NCBI GenBank assembly: GCA_964553925.1 | Contig: CAZKNR010000239.1 | Coordinates: forward strand, 1-64,000 | Source of the DNA: DAISKN01 sp964553925 | Lineage (GTDB): Bacteria; Acidobacteriota; Vicinamibacteria; Marinacidobacterales; SMYC01 | DNA length: 64,000 nucleotides | Direction of reading: 5' to 3' | Shown here: in pieces, positions 7,519 to 16,889 of the stretch | How positions within the stretch are numbered: position 1 is the first letter of the stretch | Layout: each line of letters opens with the position of its first letter | Translations under genes and position numbers: made by a program | The notes under the pieces: model-generated | The model's input: only the letters and a program-made list of their open reading frames with translations | What the model was told of the DNA's origin: nothing | Databases searched by the model: none

Positions 7519-9235
7519 ATGCGAAGTCTCTCGCTCTCCGCTTCCTGCCTCTTCGCCCTCCTCATAGGGCTCCCCGCGTGCACGCCCACTGAGCCCGTCG
7601 ACGCGCCCGCGGAGGTGATTTTCGAGAACGGGAACTTCATTACGCTCGACCCGGCAACGCCTCAGGCGGCGGCGATCGCTGTCCGCGGAGAGCGCATCCT
7701 CTCCGTCGGAAGCCGCGAGGAGATCGAGAAGTACCGCGGGGAAGAAACCGAGGTCATCGACCTCGAGGGACTCACCGTAGTGCCGGGTCTCATCGACGCC
7801 CACGAGCATTTCCCGGACATCGGAAAGAGAGTCCAGCAAGTCTTTCTCGACGAGACGAAGAGCGCGGCGGAAGCCCTCGAGATCGTGAAGCGCGAGCTCG
7901 AGAAGATCCCGCCGGGAGACTGGCTCGTCGGCCAGGGCTGGCACACGGTGAGCTGGAACGGGAGCGACTACCCTGGCCAGGAGGAGCTCAGCCGGATCTC
8001 CCCTGACAATCCCGTCTATCTCGTGGGGATGGCGAGTCACGCGGCCTGGGTGAACGCGAGAGCGCTCAAGCTCGCGGGGATCGGAAAGGACACGCCCGAC
8101 CCGCCGGGAGGGAAGATCCTGAAGCGCGAGGACACGGGAGAGCCGACGGGGATCCTCCTCGAGGAAGCGCTCGACCTCGTCTCGCGGCTTCTTCCTCCCG
8201 TAACTCGGGAAAGCCGAAAGGAAGACATACGGAGAAGCATCGAGACCGCGCTCCGGTTCGGCTTGACCGGAATGCACGACGCCGGCTCGAACGCCGAGAC
8301 CGTCGAGATTTTCAAGGAGCTCGTCGCCGAAGACGCTTTTCCGTTCCGGCTCTACGTGATGCTCGACGTGCCGGACGCGGGAGCGGTCCTGGACTCTTAC
8401 CTCGAGCATCCGCCCGAGGTCGGACTCGGCGACCACCGCCTCACGATCCGCTGCTTCAAAGCCTACGCCGACGGCGCTCTCGGGGCGCGCGGGGCGGCGC
8501 TCCTCGAGCCCTATAGCGACGACGCCGAAGCCACGGGACTGATTCAGAACTCGGAGGACGAGCTGACCCAGTTGATCGCGAAGGCGGGCCGCGCCGGCTA
8601 TCAAGTGGCGATCCACGCGATCGGAGATCGCGGAAACCGGAACACCCTGAACGCCGTCGAGCGAGCGCAGAAGGAGCTTCCGGGGAAGGACCTGAGAGTG
8701 CGGATCGAGCACGCCCAGATCCTGTCTCCCTCCGACATCCCTCGCTTCGCGGGTCTCTCGGTGATCGCGTCGATGCAGCCGATTCACGCCACCATGGACC
8801 TGGGATTCGCCGAGACGAGAGTCGGCCCCGAGAGAATCAAAGGGCGGCTACGTCTGGCAGAGCCTGCTATCTTCGGGGGCGCGCGTCGCCGCCGGCTCGG
8901 ACACGCCGTCCTTTCCCGTCGTCTACAACAACCCGCTCTGGGGCATCCACGCCGCCGTCACCCGGCAGGACTCCGAGGGAAAGCCCGAGGGCGGCTGGTA
9001 CGGGAACCAGAAAGTCAGCCGTATGGACGCGCTCAGGATGTACACGCTCCACCCCGCGTACGCGGCGTTCGAGGAGGACATCAAGGGCTCGCTCTCGCCC
9101 GGAAAGCTCGCCGACCTGACGGTGCTCTCGAAGGACATTCTCACCATCCCCGAGGCGGAGATTCGGGACACCGAAGTCGTGATGACCGTCCTCGGTGGGA
9201 AAGTGGTCTATCGAAGGCCTGCACCAGCCAAGTGA
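7519..9235 (+). pseudogene. YtcJ-like amidohydrolase lipoprotein with a frameshift
   Basis: Start ATG 7519 follows AGAAGGAG and gives a lipoprotein signal (CLFALLIGLPAC). The Amidohydro_3/YtcJ pattern is present: VVPGLIDAHEHF (metal-binding HxH-like), WHTVSWNGSDYPG, GMASHAAWVN, AYADGALGARGAALLEPY, AIHAIGDRGN, RIEHAQIL, SMQPIHAT. At about 8842-8848 the frame breaks: after RIK the protein continues only in another frame as GYVWQSLLSSGARVAAGSDT, ending ...GGKVVY and the TGA at 9233-9235. One extra or two missing bases in AAAGGGCGGC explain it. The joined product would be about 572 residues, normal for the family. The cause is either a true inactivating mutation or a sequencing/assembly error in a G-rich tract. 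Confidence 0.85.
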
Positions 9236-9315
9236 GGAGAATCGAGTGAGCGTGAACAACGACGTACGTTACCTCGAGCCGACAAAGAATCCGGCCGGGC
9301 ATTCGTAACCCACAA

Positions 9316-9633
9316 TCAGAAAGAACGGTTTCGCCATGCCGTGCGGAGATCGCGGCTGCCGTGAATGAGCCTCACAACCGCGACCCCATCCTCTTCGACG
9401 CGATAGACGAGGCGATAGCGACGCACGATAATCTGACGGAGGTTCGCAAAGTCCAACTCTCGAACGATGGCGCCCCGTCGCGGGAAATGGGTCAAGCTCG
9501 CGGCGGCAGTTTCGACTTCAGCCAGGAAGGACTCCGCTGCGTTTGGCGATTGCTCGGTGAGGTATTCCAGAGCTTCGAGTAAGTCGGCTCGGGCGGCGTA
9601 AGTCCACTTTACGGCTTGGGCTTCTTCAGCCAC
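9316..9633 (-). CDS. ParE/RelE-family toxin
   Basis: 105 residues from GTG 9633. The compact ParE/RelE fold is recognisable: WTYAARADLLEALEYL (first helices), SFLAEVETAAASLTHFPRRG, VRELDFANLRQIIVRRYRLVYRVEEDGVAVVRLIHGSRDL. The basic RRYRLVYR strand and the C-terminal IHGSRDL are typical of ParE-like toxins, which block gyrase or, in RelE relatives, cleave mRNA on the ribosome; the sequence does not decide which. The gene overlaps the upstream antitoxin by 25 bp. The module lies alone between an amidohydrolase and an M20 peptidase, with no mobile element next to it. Confidence 0.85.
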   Translation of the reverse strand: MAEEAQAVKWTYAARADLLEALEYLTEQSPNAAESFLAEVETAAASLTHFPRRGAIVRELDFANLRQIIVRRYRLVYRVEEDGVAVVRLIHGSRDLRTAWRNRSF

Positions 9634-9806
9634 TCGGCCGCCTCGCGCATCACCTGCCCGTGCGGTACGACCCGGCCCTCATCCAGGTCGCGGAGCCCTT
9701 CCTCCAGTTTTGCGCGGACGTAAAGATGGTAAGAGATGTCTTCGAGGGAGCAGTCGTCAGGGAGGGATTCCAGAATCTCCTGTGCGACTTGCTTCGAACT
9801 CGCCAC
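9609..9806 (-). CDS. Antitoxin of the ParE/RelE-like pair
   Basis: 65 residues from GTG 9806. MASSKQVAQEILESLPDDCSLEDISYHLYVR followed by a helical KLEEGLRDLDEGRVV segment is a familiar small antitoxin pattern paired with ParE/RelE toxins. It is translated first and overlaps the toxin start by 25 bp, the usual arrangement for coupled expression. The AT-richer upstream sequence near 9822-9845 may hold the promoter. Confidence 0.8.
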   Translation of the reverse strand: MASSKQVAQEILESLPDDCSLEDISYHLYVRAKLEEGLRDLDEGRVVPHGQVMREAAEWLKKPKP

Positions 9807-9927
9807 GCTATGACCCTCGTGTTACCGGACCTTATCAATCTATCACTGGCGCTCGGCTGAGCCAACCGTGGTGTTGGGGTGCAGCCCGCCACGATGTTTG
9901 CGGCCCATGACGGACGGCCTAACGTAG

Positions 9928-11328
9928 CTACTTCGCGCGGGCCAACTCCACAACGACGTCCCAGTGGAACCGGACGAACCGGTGGAGCTCGCTCTCGAGG
10001 ATCCTCTCCTGGTCGCTGTGGGCGCCGAAGCCCTTGGGGCCGTCCTCGACGTCGAGCGCGGGGCCGATGCCGTAGCACTGGATTCCCTTCCCCCGGAGGT
10101 AGGACATGTCGGTGGCGCCGGTCGACATCGAGGGGAGAGTCGGCGCGTCGTAGTGCTTCTTGACCGCGGTCTCGATGGCGACAAATGCATCGGAGTCGAG
10201 CCTTTGTTCGCGGCTTCCCGGCCGGACGTCGCGCTCGGCGAACTTCACCTCGACCGTCTCGTCGTTCACTACCTTTCGAATCTCATCGAGGAAGCTCTGC
10301 ATGTTCTCGTCGGGAAGTGCCCGGATGTCGAGTGTCGCCCGCGCTTCGGAGGGGATGACGTTTATCCGGTAGCCGCCCTGGAAGATGTTGGGTGAGACGG
10401 AAGTGCGCAGCATGGACGAGTGCCGGGGCTCGTGGTCGAGGAAGTACTCGTCCGCGGCCGATGCCGTCGCGGGATCGAGAACGCTCCGGTAGCGCGCCGC
10501 CTCGTCCGGTGAGGAGATCGAAGCGAGCCTCTCGAAGTACATGCTCGTGGTCTCGTTGAGGCGGATGGGGGGGCTCCAGTCGGCGATGGCCGCGACCGCT
10601 TTCGAGAGGTGGACGATGGAGTTGGTCTTGAGCGGGACGGAGCCGTGCCCCGCGACTCCTCGCGCGATCACTTCCGCGCCGTAAGGAATCTTCTCGATCG
10701 TTTGCACCGAGGCGTACTTCGCTTCGCCGCCGATCCGGGTGATCCCGCCGCCCTCGGCGAGGCAGTACTCGGCCTCGATCTTCGGGAGGTGCTGGTTCAC
10801 CATGAACTGGATTCCCACGCGGGTCGATCCCTCTTCGCCCGCTTCCGCGAGAAAGATCACGTCGCGGTCGAGGGGAACGCTCATCCTTTTCAGCTGCAGC
10901 ATGAGCATGAGCGCCGCGACCACGTTGTCCTTGTCGTCCACGGTGCCGCGGCTGTAGATGTAGCCGGAGTCGCGGGTGGCGGAAAACGGCGGGAACGTCC
11001 ATTTCTTCGGGTCGACGTTCACGGTGTCGGTGTGGGCCATGATGAGGAGCGGGCGCTTCTTTCCGTTTCCCTTCAGCCGGGCCACCACGTTCGGGCGGTT
11101 TTGCTCGAGCGAGAACACCTCGACCGGGATTCCCTCCTTCTCGAGGACCTGTTTCAGGTAGTCCGCGGCCGGTTTCTCGCCCCCGGGGGGATCCGTGGTG
11201 TCGAATCGCAGGAGCGCCTGAAAGTGCTCCAGGGTCTCGGCCTCGAGCCGGGCCCAGTCCGGGGTTTGCGCCAGGCCCGCGGAGGCGGCGGAGCTGACGA
11301 GAAGAAGGAAGAAGAGGGTTCGCTTCAT
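9928..11328 (-). CDS. Exported M20 metallopeptidase
   Basis: 466 residues; start ATG 11328 gives a signal peptide (MKRTLFFLLLVSSAASAGLAQ). The dinuclear zinc ligands and catalytic residues of M20 enzymes are all visible: MAHTDTVNV (His, catalytic Asp), RGTVDDKD (bridging Asp), AEAGEEGS (catalytic and binding Glu), later GGGITRIGG and GAHSDQERI (His). The dimerisation-domain motif GVAGHGSVP lies in the middle. Such periplasmic M20 carboxypeptidases hydrolyse small peptides or N-acyl amino acids. A second, only distantly similar M20 gene is at 45268-46674. Divergently transcribed from the M16 pair. Confidence 0.9.
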   Translation of the reverse strand: MKRTLFFLLLVSSAASAGLAQTPDWARLEAETLEHFQALLRFDTTDPPGGEKPAADYLKQVLEKEGIPVEVFSLEQNRPNVVARLKGNGKKRPLLIMAHTDTVNVDPKKWTFPPFSATRDSGYIYSRGTVDDKDNVVAALMLMLQLKRMSVPLDRDVIFLAEAGEEGSTRVGIQFMVNQHLPKIEAEYCLAEGGGITRIGGEAKYASVQTIEKIPYGAEVIARGVAGHGSVPLKTNSIVHLSKAVAAIADWSPPIRLNETTSMYFERLASISSPDEAARYRSVLDPATASAADEYFLDHEPRHSSMLRTSVSPNIFQGGYRINVIPSEARATLDIRALPDENMQSFLDEIRKVVNDETVEVKFAERDVRPGSREQRLDSDAFVAIETAVKKHYDAPTLPSMSTGATDMSYLRGKGIQCYGIGPALDVEDGPKGFGAHSDQERILESELHRFVRFHWDVVVELARAK

Positions 11329-11372
11329 GCGCCGGATAGTAGCATGCGACACCGGTGAGCTAGACTCTACGG

Positions 11373-12839
11373 ATGCTAGGCACTGCGTTCTTTCTGCTCG
11401 CCTTACAAGACCTCTCCTCGTTCGAAAAAACCGTGACCGAGCGAAGGCTCGCGAACGGGATGACCTTTCTCATCGTGGAGCGTCACGAAGTTCCCGTCGT
11501 CTCCTTTCACCTCTACGCCGACGTGGGCTCGGTCGACGAGGAGGTGGGGCAGACGGGGATGGCGCACATGTTCGAGCACATGGCGTTCAAGGGAACGCCC
11601 GACATCGGCACTCGCGACTATCCGCGGGAAAAAGAAGCCCTCGATCGCGTGGACGAAGCCTACCGTCGCCTGCGTGCGGCGAAGCTCGAAAAGAAGCCGG
11701 ACTCCGCGCGAATCGAGGAGCTCGCGCGCGCGTTCCGCGCCGCCCAGGCGGAGGCGGGGGAATACGCCATGAGCGAGGAGCTCACCCAGGTCATCGAACA
11801 GGCGGGAGGGGCCGGCCTCAACGCCTCTACCTCGAACGACGCGACGCGCTACTACCTCAGTCTGCCCTCGAACAAGGCCGAGCTCTGGTTCTCGCTCGAG
11901 TCCGCCCGATTTCTCGATCCGGTGCTGCGCGAGTTCTACAAGGAGCGCGACGTGGTCATGGAAGAGCGCCGCATGCGCGTCGAGAGCCAGCCGGTGGGAA
12001 AGCTCGTCTCCAACATGCTCTCTCTCGCCTATCGCGCCCACCCCTACGGCCGCGAGGGCATCGGGTGGCGCTCGGACCTCGAGAGCCTGACACGCTGGCA
12101 GGCGCAGGAGTTCTTCGAGAAGCACTACGTTCCCGAGACGCTGACCGCGGTCATCGTCGGCGACGTCGACCCGAACAAAGCCGTCGCCTGGGCCGAGTCT
12201 TACTTCGGGCGCCTTCCCAAACGGGAGCGGGCGGAGCCCGTCTTGACTCAGGAGCCCGCGCAGGAAGGCCCGAGGTCGACGACGATTCGGGCGCAGTCCC
12301 AGCCGGTCCTCCTCATCGGCTACCACAAGCCGAGCGCCCTCCACGAGGATGACGCCGTCTTCGACGCGGTCCAGGACATTCTTTCCGGCGGGCGGACGTC
12401 GAGGATCTATCGAAGTCTGGTGCAGGAGAAGCGCATCTCCGCAGGAGCCGGAGGGTTTCCCGGATTCCCCGGGAACAAGTACCCGAACCTCTTCCTGTTC
12501 TTCTCGTTTCCCGCGCCCGGCCACGACAACGACGAGAACGAGAAGGCGATGCTCGCGGAGATCGAAATGCTCAAAACCGGCCTCGTAACCGAGGAGGAGC
12601 TCTCACGGGTGAAAGCGCGGGCCCGGGCAGAGCTCGTCGACGGGCTCGATTCGAACACCGGGCTCGCGAGCCAGCTCGCGGTCTACCAGGTCCTCACCGG
12701 GGACTGGCGCAACCTCTTTCGCCGTCTGGAGGTGATCGACGCCGTCACCCGCGAGGACATTCAGAGGGTGGCGAAGGAGTACTTCATCGAGACGAACCGA
12801 AGCTTCGCCTACCTGGTTCCGAAGGGAGGAGCCGAGTGA
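11373..12839 (+). CDS. M16 zinc peptidase, catalytic subunit
   Basis: 488 residues. The inverted zinc motif HxxEH is intact (HMFEH, residues 65-69), with the third ligand Glu in ERDVVMEERR. A charged helical insertion of about 60 residues (about 78-135) separates the two. The N-terminus (MLGTAFFLLALQD) is a short hydrophobic segment that may be a signal. The C-terminal M16 half (DILSGGRTSRIYRSL, GGFPGFPGN) is present. It overlaps the next M16 gene by one base (TGATG), so the two should be made together and form the active/inactive heterodimer known for bacterial M16B enzymes. Confidence 0.88.
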   Translation: MLGTAFFLLALQDLSSFEKTVTERRLANGMTFLIVERHEVPVVSFHLYADVGSVDEEVGQTGMAHMFEHMAFKGTPDIGTRDYPREKEALDRVDEAYRRLRAAKLEKKPDSARIEELARAFRAAQAEAGEYAMSEELTQVIEQAGGAGLNASTSNDATRYYLSLPSNKAELWFSLESARFLDPVLREFYKERDVVMEERRMRVESQPVGKLVSNMLSLAYRAHPYGREGIGWRSDLESLTRWQAQEFFEKHYVPETLTAVIVGDVDPNKAVAWAESYFGRLPKRERAEPVLTQEPAQEGPRSTTIRAQSQPVLLIGYHKPSALHEDDAVFDAVQDILSGGRTSRIYRSLVQEKRISAGAGGFPGFPGNKYPNLFLFFSFPAPGHDNDENEKAMLAEIEMLKTGLVTEEELSRVKARARAELVDGLDSNTGLASQLAVYQVLTGDWRNLFRRLEVIDAVTREDIQRVAKEYFIETNRSFAYLVPKGGAE

Positions 12840-14947
12840 TGCGCGCGACCGTTCTGGCTCTCGCCCTTTCCGCTTCGCTTCCCGCAGGGGCCGCGGCTCA
12901 GAAGCACTACAAAGACCTCGACTATCCGCCGCTTCGCGATCTCGTCGTCCCTGAAGTCGAGCGGGTTGACCTTCCGAACGGTCTCTCTCTCTACCTCCTG
13001 GAGGATCATTCGCTTCCGAAGATCGAGGGAAGGATGCTGGTGCGCACCGGCTCGCGCCTGGAACCGAAAGAACAGACCGGGCTCGCGAGCATCCTGGGGC
13101 AGGTGCTTCGCACCGGCGGCTCCACGAGCCGCACCGGCGAGGAGGTGGATCGGCTCCTCGAGAACGCGGGCGCGTCCGTCGAAACCCAGATCGGCGTCTC
13201 CTCGGCAAGCGCCTCGCTCTTCGCTCTCAAGGAGGACCTTCCTCTCGTCCTCGAGATCCTCGCGGACCTGGTCCGAAACCCGGCCCTTCCGGAGGACAAG
13301 ATCGAGCTCGCGAAGGTTCAGGAGCGCACCTCGATCGCCCGTCGCAACGACGACGTGGGAGAGATTGCGGGCCGCGAGTTTGCGAAGCTTCTCTACGGCG
13401 CGGAGAGTCCCTATGCGGGGGTTGCCGAGTACGCGACCATCGAGGCCATTACCCGAGAGGACCTCGTCCTGTTTCATCGCGACTACTTCCAGCCGAATCG
13501 GATTCTCCTCGGGCTCTGGGGAGACTTCGATTCCGCCGAGGTGCGCTCCCTCGTGGAGCGGCATTTCGGGACTTGGACGAAAGGGGCTAAAGGGTCTAAG
13601 GGAGACGCTCGAAAGGATCCCGGTCCCCCCGTGAACGCCAAGAGGGGCCGCACCATCGCCTTCGTCGAAAAGGACGACGTCAACCAGACGCAGATCCGGA
13701 TAGGCCATCTCGGAGGGCGCATCGACGATCCCGACTACTTCGCCATGTCGGTCGTCGCCGAGATCCTGGGAGGCGGATTTTCCTCGCGCCTCTTCCAGAC
13801 GATTCGCACTCAGCGAGGCCTGGCCTATCACGCGAGCGCCCGCTGGGGCGCCGCCTACGACTACCCGGGGAGCTTCGTTGCCACGAGCAGCACCAAGTCC
13901 GAGTCGACCGTCGAGACCATCCGCGGCATTGTCGACGAGATCGAGCGAATCAGCCGGGAGCCGGTGACGGAGGAAGAGCTCCGGCTCGCGAAGGACGGGA
14001 TCTTGAACTCGTTCGTGTTCAACTTCGACGGCAAGGGCGAGATCGTGGGCCGGCTCATGACCTACGACTACTACGGCTACCCGCGCGACTTCCTTTCGAC
14101 GTACCAGAAAAGCGTCGAACGGGTGACCGTCGAGGACGTTCACCGCGCCGCCCTCGCGCACCTTCATCCCGACGAGCTCATCGTTCTCGCGGTCGGCCGC
14201 GACGATGACTTCGATGCTCCGCTCTCGACGCTCGGCGAGGTCAAAACCGTCGACATCACCATTCCCCCTCCGCCCGCAGCTTCCGCGCCCCCGCCCGGCG
14301 CCGGGGACGCGGCCCTTGGAGACGAGGTGCTGAAAAAGTTCGTCGCCGCTTCGGGCGAGGCGGGCGCATCCATGGGGGGGTTCCGGCTCGAGGGTGAAAG
14401 CGAGATCGAGACGCAGCAGGGAAAACTTCCCGCTCGCTTCCAGGTCGACTTCCAGGCCCCGGATCGCTACCGGGAAGCGACGGTGCTTCCGTTCGGCGAG
14501 GTCGTGACGGTGCTCGCCGGCGACGCCGCCTGGGCCACGACTCCGCGAGGTACGGCGGATCTCAACTCCGACCAGAAGCGCCGGGCACGAGAAGGACTGT
14601 ACCGCCACTACCTCGGTCTTCTCTGGGCCGCGGCGAACGGCCACGTAAAGGCGACTGCGCTCGATGGTGCTTCCGACGTCGCCCTCGAAGTCGACGGCGT
14701 TTCGATGCGCGGAAGCTTCGATCCGGCCACGGGCCGGTTGCTCTCGCTGACGCTCGCCGGAACCAGCCTCGAGGGAGTTCCGGTGGAGGAAAAGCGAGAG
14801 TTCTCGAGCTTCGAGAGTGCCGGCTACCCGACGGAGGTCCGCATCTTCCACGACGGAAAGCCGGCGGCGACGACCCGCATCGCGAAAGTCACGCTGAATC
14901 CGTTGGCGGCGGATCTCTTCGCGCGTCCGCAATCGACGAAGCCCTGA
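12839..14947 (+). CDS. M16 peptidase homologue without active site, with C-terminal LolA-like domain
   Basis: 702 residues from ATG 12839, with a signal peptide (RATVLALALSASLPAGAAAQ). The M16 fold is clear (VDLPNGLSLYLLEDHSLPKIEGRMLVRTGS, SRLFQTIRTQRGLAYHASA). Where the zinc site HxxEH is expected, the sequence is GLASILGQVL, so it cannot bind zinc and is probably the structural partner of the upstream subunit. After a Pro/Ala-rich linker (near residue 485) about 200 residues of beta-rich sequence follow (FVAASGEAGASMGGFRLEGE, ...). These resemble outer-membrane lipoprotein-sorting (LolA-like) domains. This fusion makes it longer than usual for the family. Confidence 0.85.
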   Translation: MRATVLALALSASLPAGAAAQKHYKDLDYPPLRDLVVPEVERVDLPNGLSLYLLEDHSLPKIEGRMLVRTGSRLEPKEQTGLASILGQVLRTGGSTSRTGEEVDRLLENAGASVETQIGVSSASASLFALKEDLPLVLEILADLVRNPALPEDKIELAKVQERTSIARRNDDVGEIAGREFAKLLYGAESPYAGVAEYATIEAITREDLVLFHRDYFQPNRILLGLWGDFDSAEVRSLVERHFGTWTKGAKGSKGDARKDPGPPVNAKRGRTIAFVEKDDVNQTQIRIGHLGGRIDDPDYFAMSVVAEILGGGFSSRLFQTIRTQRGLAYHASARWGAAYDYPGSFVATSSTKSESTVETIRGIVDEIERISREPVTEEELRLAKDGILNSFVFNFDGKGEIVGRLMTYDYYGYPRDFLSTYQKSVERVTVEDVHRAALAHLHPDELIVLAVGRDDDFDAPLSTLGEVKTVDITIPPPPAASAPPPGAGDAALGDEVLKKFVAASGEAGASMGGFRLEGESEIETQQGKLPARFQVDFQAPDRYREATVLPFGEVVTVLAGDAAWATTPRGTADLNSDQKRRAREGLYRHYLGLLWAAANGHVKATALDGASDVALEVDGVSMRGSFDPATGRLLSLTLAGTSLEGVPVEEKREFSSFESAGYPTEVRIFHDGKPAATTRIAKVTLNPLAADLFARPQSTKP

Positions 14948-15194
14948 ACCCCTCCCCGTCGCGGACACAGCGCTCCTCCTCGCGGGTTCGGGCTCTGAGT
15001 ACCGCTCATCTCAGCTCCGCCACCACCCTCGCCGTTTAACTTCTTTTGAAATCTCTTGCTTTGTCACGTTTTCCTCTGTTAACGTCCGAGGGAATCACGT
15101 CGACCATGTCACGCGCGCACCCGGTTGAAGACGGAGTGAACCAACGGGTCTTTCCGTGCACGTCGAACACGAGGTTCTCTGTTTGGAGAAACTC

Positions 15195-16064
15195 GTGAAC
15201 GGAAAGAAAGAAAACGAAGTCGCAGCACCGCAGGCCGGCTGTCCGTTTCGAGCCGGGCTCGAGAGACACATCGTGCCCGCGGGCAACGACGATCGGATAG
15301 TGACCAAGCTGACTTCCGATCGGATCTTTGGATCGTCCGGACTGGGGTTCAAGGACGGTTTCTGGGCCTGGCTCATCAGCTGGTTGGCACGCAACGGAAT
15401 CCAGGAGCAGACAGGGTCTCGACACGACGAGACCGACATCGAGAACTGCGTCAAGGGCTGGGGCCAGGGTCCGTACTCGAGTCGAGTGTTCGATTCCCAG
15501 AAGGGCATCGACGAGGAACAACTCGAACGTCTGATCGAGCACCTCCGGGGCATCGCCGCGAAGATGAAAGTGAAGAACGGACGTTTCACCGATACGGTGC
15601 TGGCGGCTTTCGTGGGTTCGCAGGAACCGCAAACCTACTCCACCTGGACGGGTCCGCGTGAGGTGCACTCGTTCCGAGATCGTCTGGGCGCCCGCTTTCG
15701 GGGACACATCCAGTGGCAGGCGCTCTGTGCTCTCTGCGGCCAAGTGGACCGCGATGGAGTGAAGCACGTCACCCCGGAGCTGCTGCGCACTTTCTTCAAT
15801 AGCGAACAGCCGTTTTTCGAGCGCGTGGTCGACCGGCGCCGCCGGCTTCGAGCGGGAGAGCTGCAGGTGGGCGACCGCTCCGGTCTCCTCGCCGAGGTGC
15901 CCGAGCACATCGACCTCGAAGCGACGGACCGAGAGTATCGGAGGAACAAGAGCGGTTTTGGTCTCGTTTCCAGGATCGCGCTGTTCATGCTTCGCCGAAC
16001 GGGCTCGGGTCTCGCGCCCTTGCGATCTGGATCGGCGGGGGTGGCAGCACCGATGGGCGGTTAG
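15195..16064 (+). CDS. Unknown protein, first gene of the DyP peroxidase operon
   Basis: 289 residues from GTG 15195, preceded by GGAG at 6-base spacing; a GTG at 15156 is an alternative with a poorer site. No signal peptide and no clear membrane helix. Recognisable points are CPFRAGLERH near the start, SSGLGFKDGFWAWLISWLARNG, and a late CALCGQVDRDGVKHVTPELLRTFF segment that faintly resembles an EF-hand-like helix-loop-helix but lacks the full calcium pattern. It is separated by 69 bases from the next gene. Family not recognised. Its place in front of a haem peroxidase suggests an oxidative role, which is inference. Confidence 0.68.
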   Translation: MNGKKENEVAAPQAGCPFRAGLERHIVPAGNDDRIVTKLTSDRIFGSSGLGFKDGFWAWLISWLARNGIQEQTGSRHDETDIENCVKGWGQGPYSSRVFDSQKGIDEEQLERLIEHLRGIAAKMKVKNGRFTDTVLAAFVGSQEPQTYSTWTGPREVHSFRDRLGARFRGHIQWQALCALCGQVDRDGVKHVTPELLRTFFNSEQPFFERVVDRRRRLRAGELQVGDRSGLLAEVPEHIDLEATDREYRRNKSGFGLVSRIALFMLRRTGSGLAPLRSGSAGVAAPMGG

Positions 16065-16133
16065 GCTTCGGGATCCATGGGGCGGCGACGGTTCTGACTC
16101 GAAAGAGAATCCTACGGTCTGAGGGCACTCGTC

Positions 16134-16889
16134 ATGTCGAACATTGCCGGAAAAGCCTTCGCGATGAACCTCATCACGCCGATCGAGCGAAAGCAGGTGA
16201 AGTGGAACAAGCTGGCGTTCTGGGCGTTGACGCCCTCCAAGCTGCGAAACTTCGCCAACTGGTTCCTGAAGCGGATCTCATTCGACTTGAACGCCAAGCT
16301 GAATGGACTCATCACGCTGTCGATGATCCACTACGCCCGTTGGGTCATCGTTCGCCCCGATGAATGGCCCCATCTGGGACAGGGCCAGCCGCGGGAAGAG
16401 CTCGAATATGCCTACCAGATGTTCTTCAGCAACTTCAACGGCAGTTGGGCCCAGTACGTCGATTCTTTTTCGGCCGGAATCCCCGACGGGCTCGACGGGC
16501 TCTGGTACAAGAACGTCGCTTGGCCTGGGGCGGTGCCGCAGGGACCGTTCCACCGTTATGTCGAGCACAATGAAGTGTGGACGGATTACTACTACAGCGC
16601 CTATCCCATGGCGGCGTCCAATGACGTCAAGGCGGCCCGGCGGCTCCGACGAGAGCTCCTCGAGTTCATCGCGAACACCAAGAACGTGGATGTCGGGGAG
16701 TTTCAGCGAGAGTACGACAATCTGCTGAACTCGCTCCAGGGCAACCCGCCGAGCGACGCCGCAAAACCGGAGAGCTTTCCCTGCCTCGGCCAACTGGCGC
16801 CGACGCCGATCGTGAGTCTTGCTTCGGTTGCGAGAATGCCGACCCGCATCGACTATCAACCCGCCGCGGAGGCTCAGAATGCCGAATGA
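16134..16889 (+). CDS. Unknown protein, second gene of the DyP operon
   Basis: 251 residues from ATG 16134. Rich in aromatic residues: WNKLAFWALTPSKLRNFANWFLKR, then MIHYARWVIVRPDEWPHLGQ, YQMFFSNFNGSWAQYVDSF, GLDGLWYKNVAWPGAVP and HNEVWTDYYYSAYP. The FNGxWxQYxDxF and HNxxxTDYYYxAYP strings look conserved-type and imply a folded, possibly ligand-binding protein. I do not recognise a named domain. No signal peptide. The gene ends inside the next (11-bp overlap), so the two products are probably made together. Confidence 0.75.
   Translation: MSNIAGKAFAMNLITPIERKQVKWNKLAFWALTPSKLRNFANWFLKRISFDLNAKLNGLITLSMIHYARWVIVRPDEWPHLGQGQPREELEYAYQMFFSNFNGSWAQYVDSFSAGIPDGLDGLWYKNVAWPGAVPQGPFHRYVEHNEVWTDYYYSAYPMAASNDVKAARRLRRELLEFIANTKNVDVGEFQREYDNLLNSLQGNPPSDAAKPESFPCLGQLAPTPIVSLASVARMPTRIDYQPAAEAQNAE

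Noticed and set aside
9840..9925. GTTGGGG and GCCTAAC strings next to the ParE-like module, possible attC site
   Set aside because: The cores are in the wrong order and spacing for an attC; treated as chance.
14940..14994. Imperfect inverted repeat (AGCCCTGAACCC / GGGTTCGGGCT) after the M16 pair, terminator candidate
   Set aside because: One-base bulge, a loop of over 30 bases and no T tract; not a convincing intrinsic terminator.
15195..16064. EF-hand in the first DyP-operon protein
   Set aside because: The QVDRDGVKHV loop is one position off the calcium pattern and lacks the final Glu.
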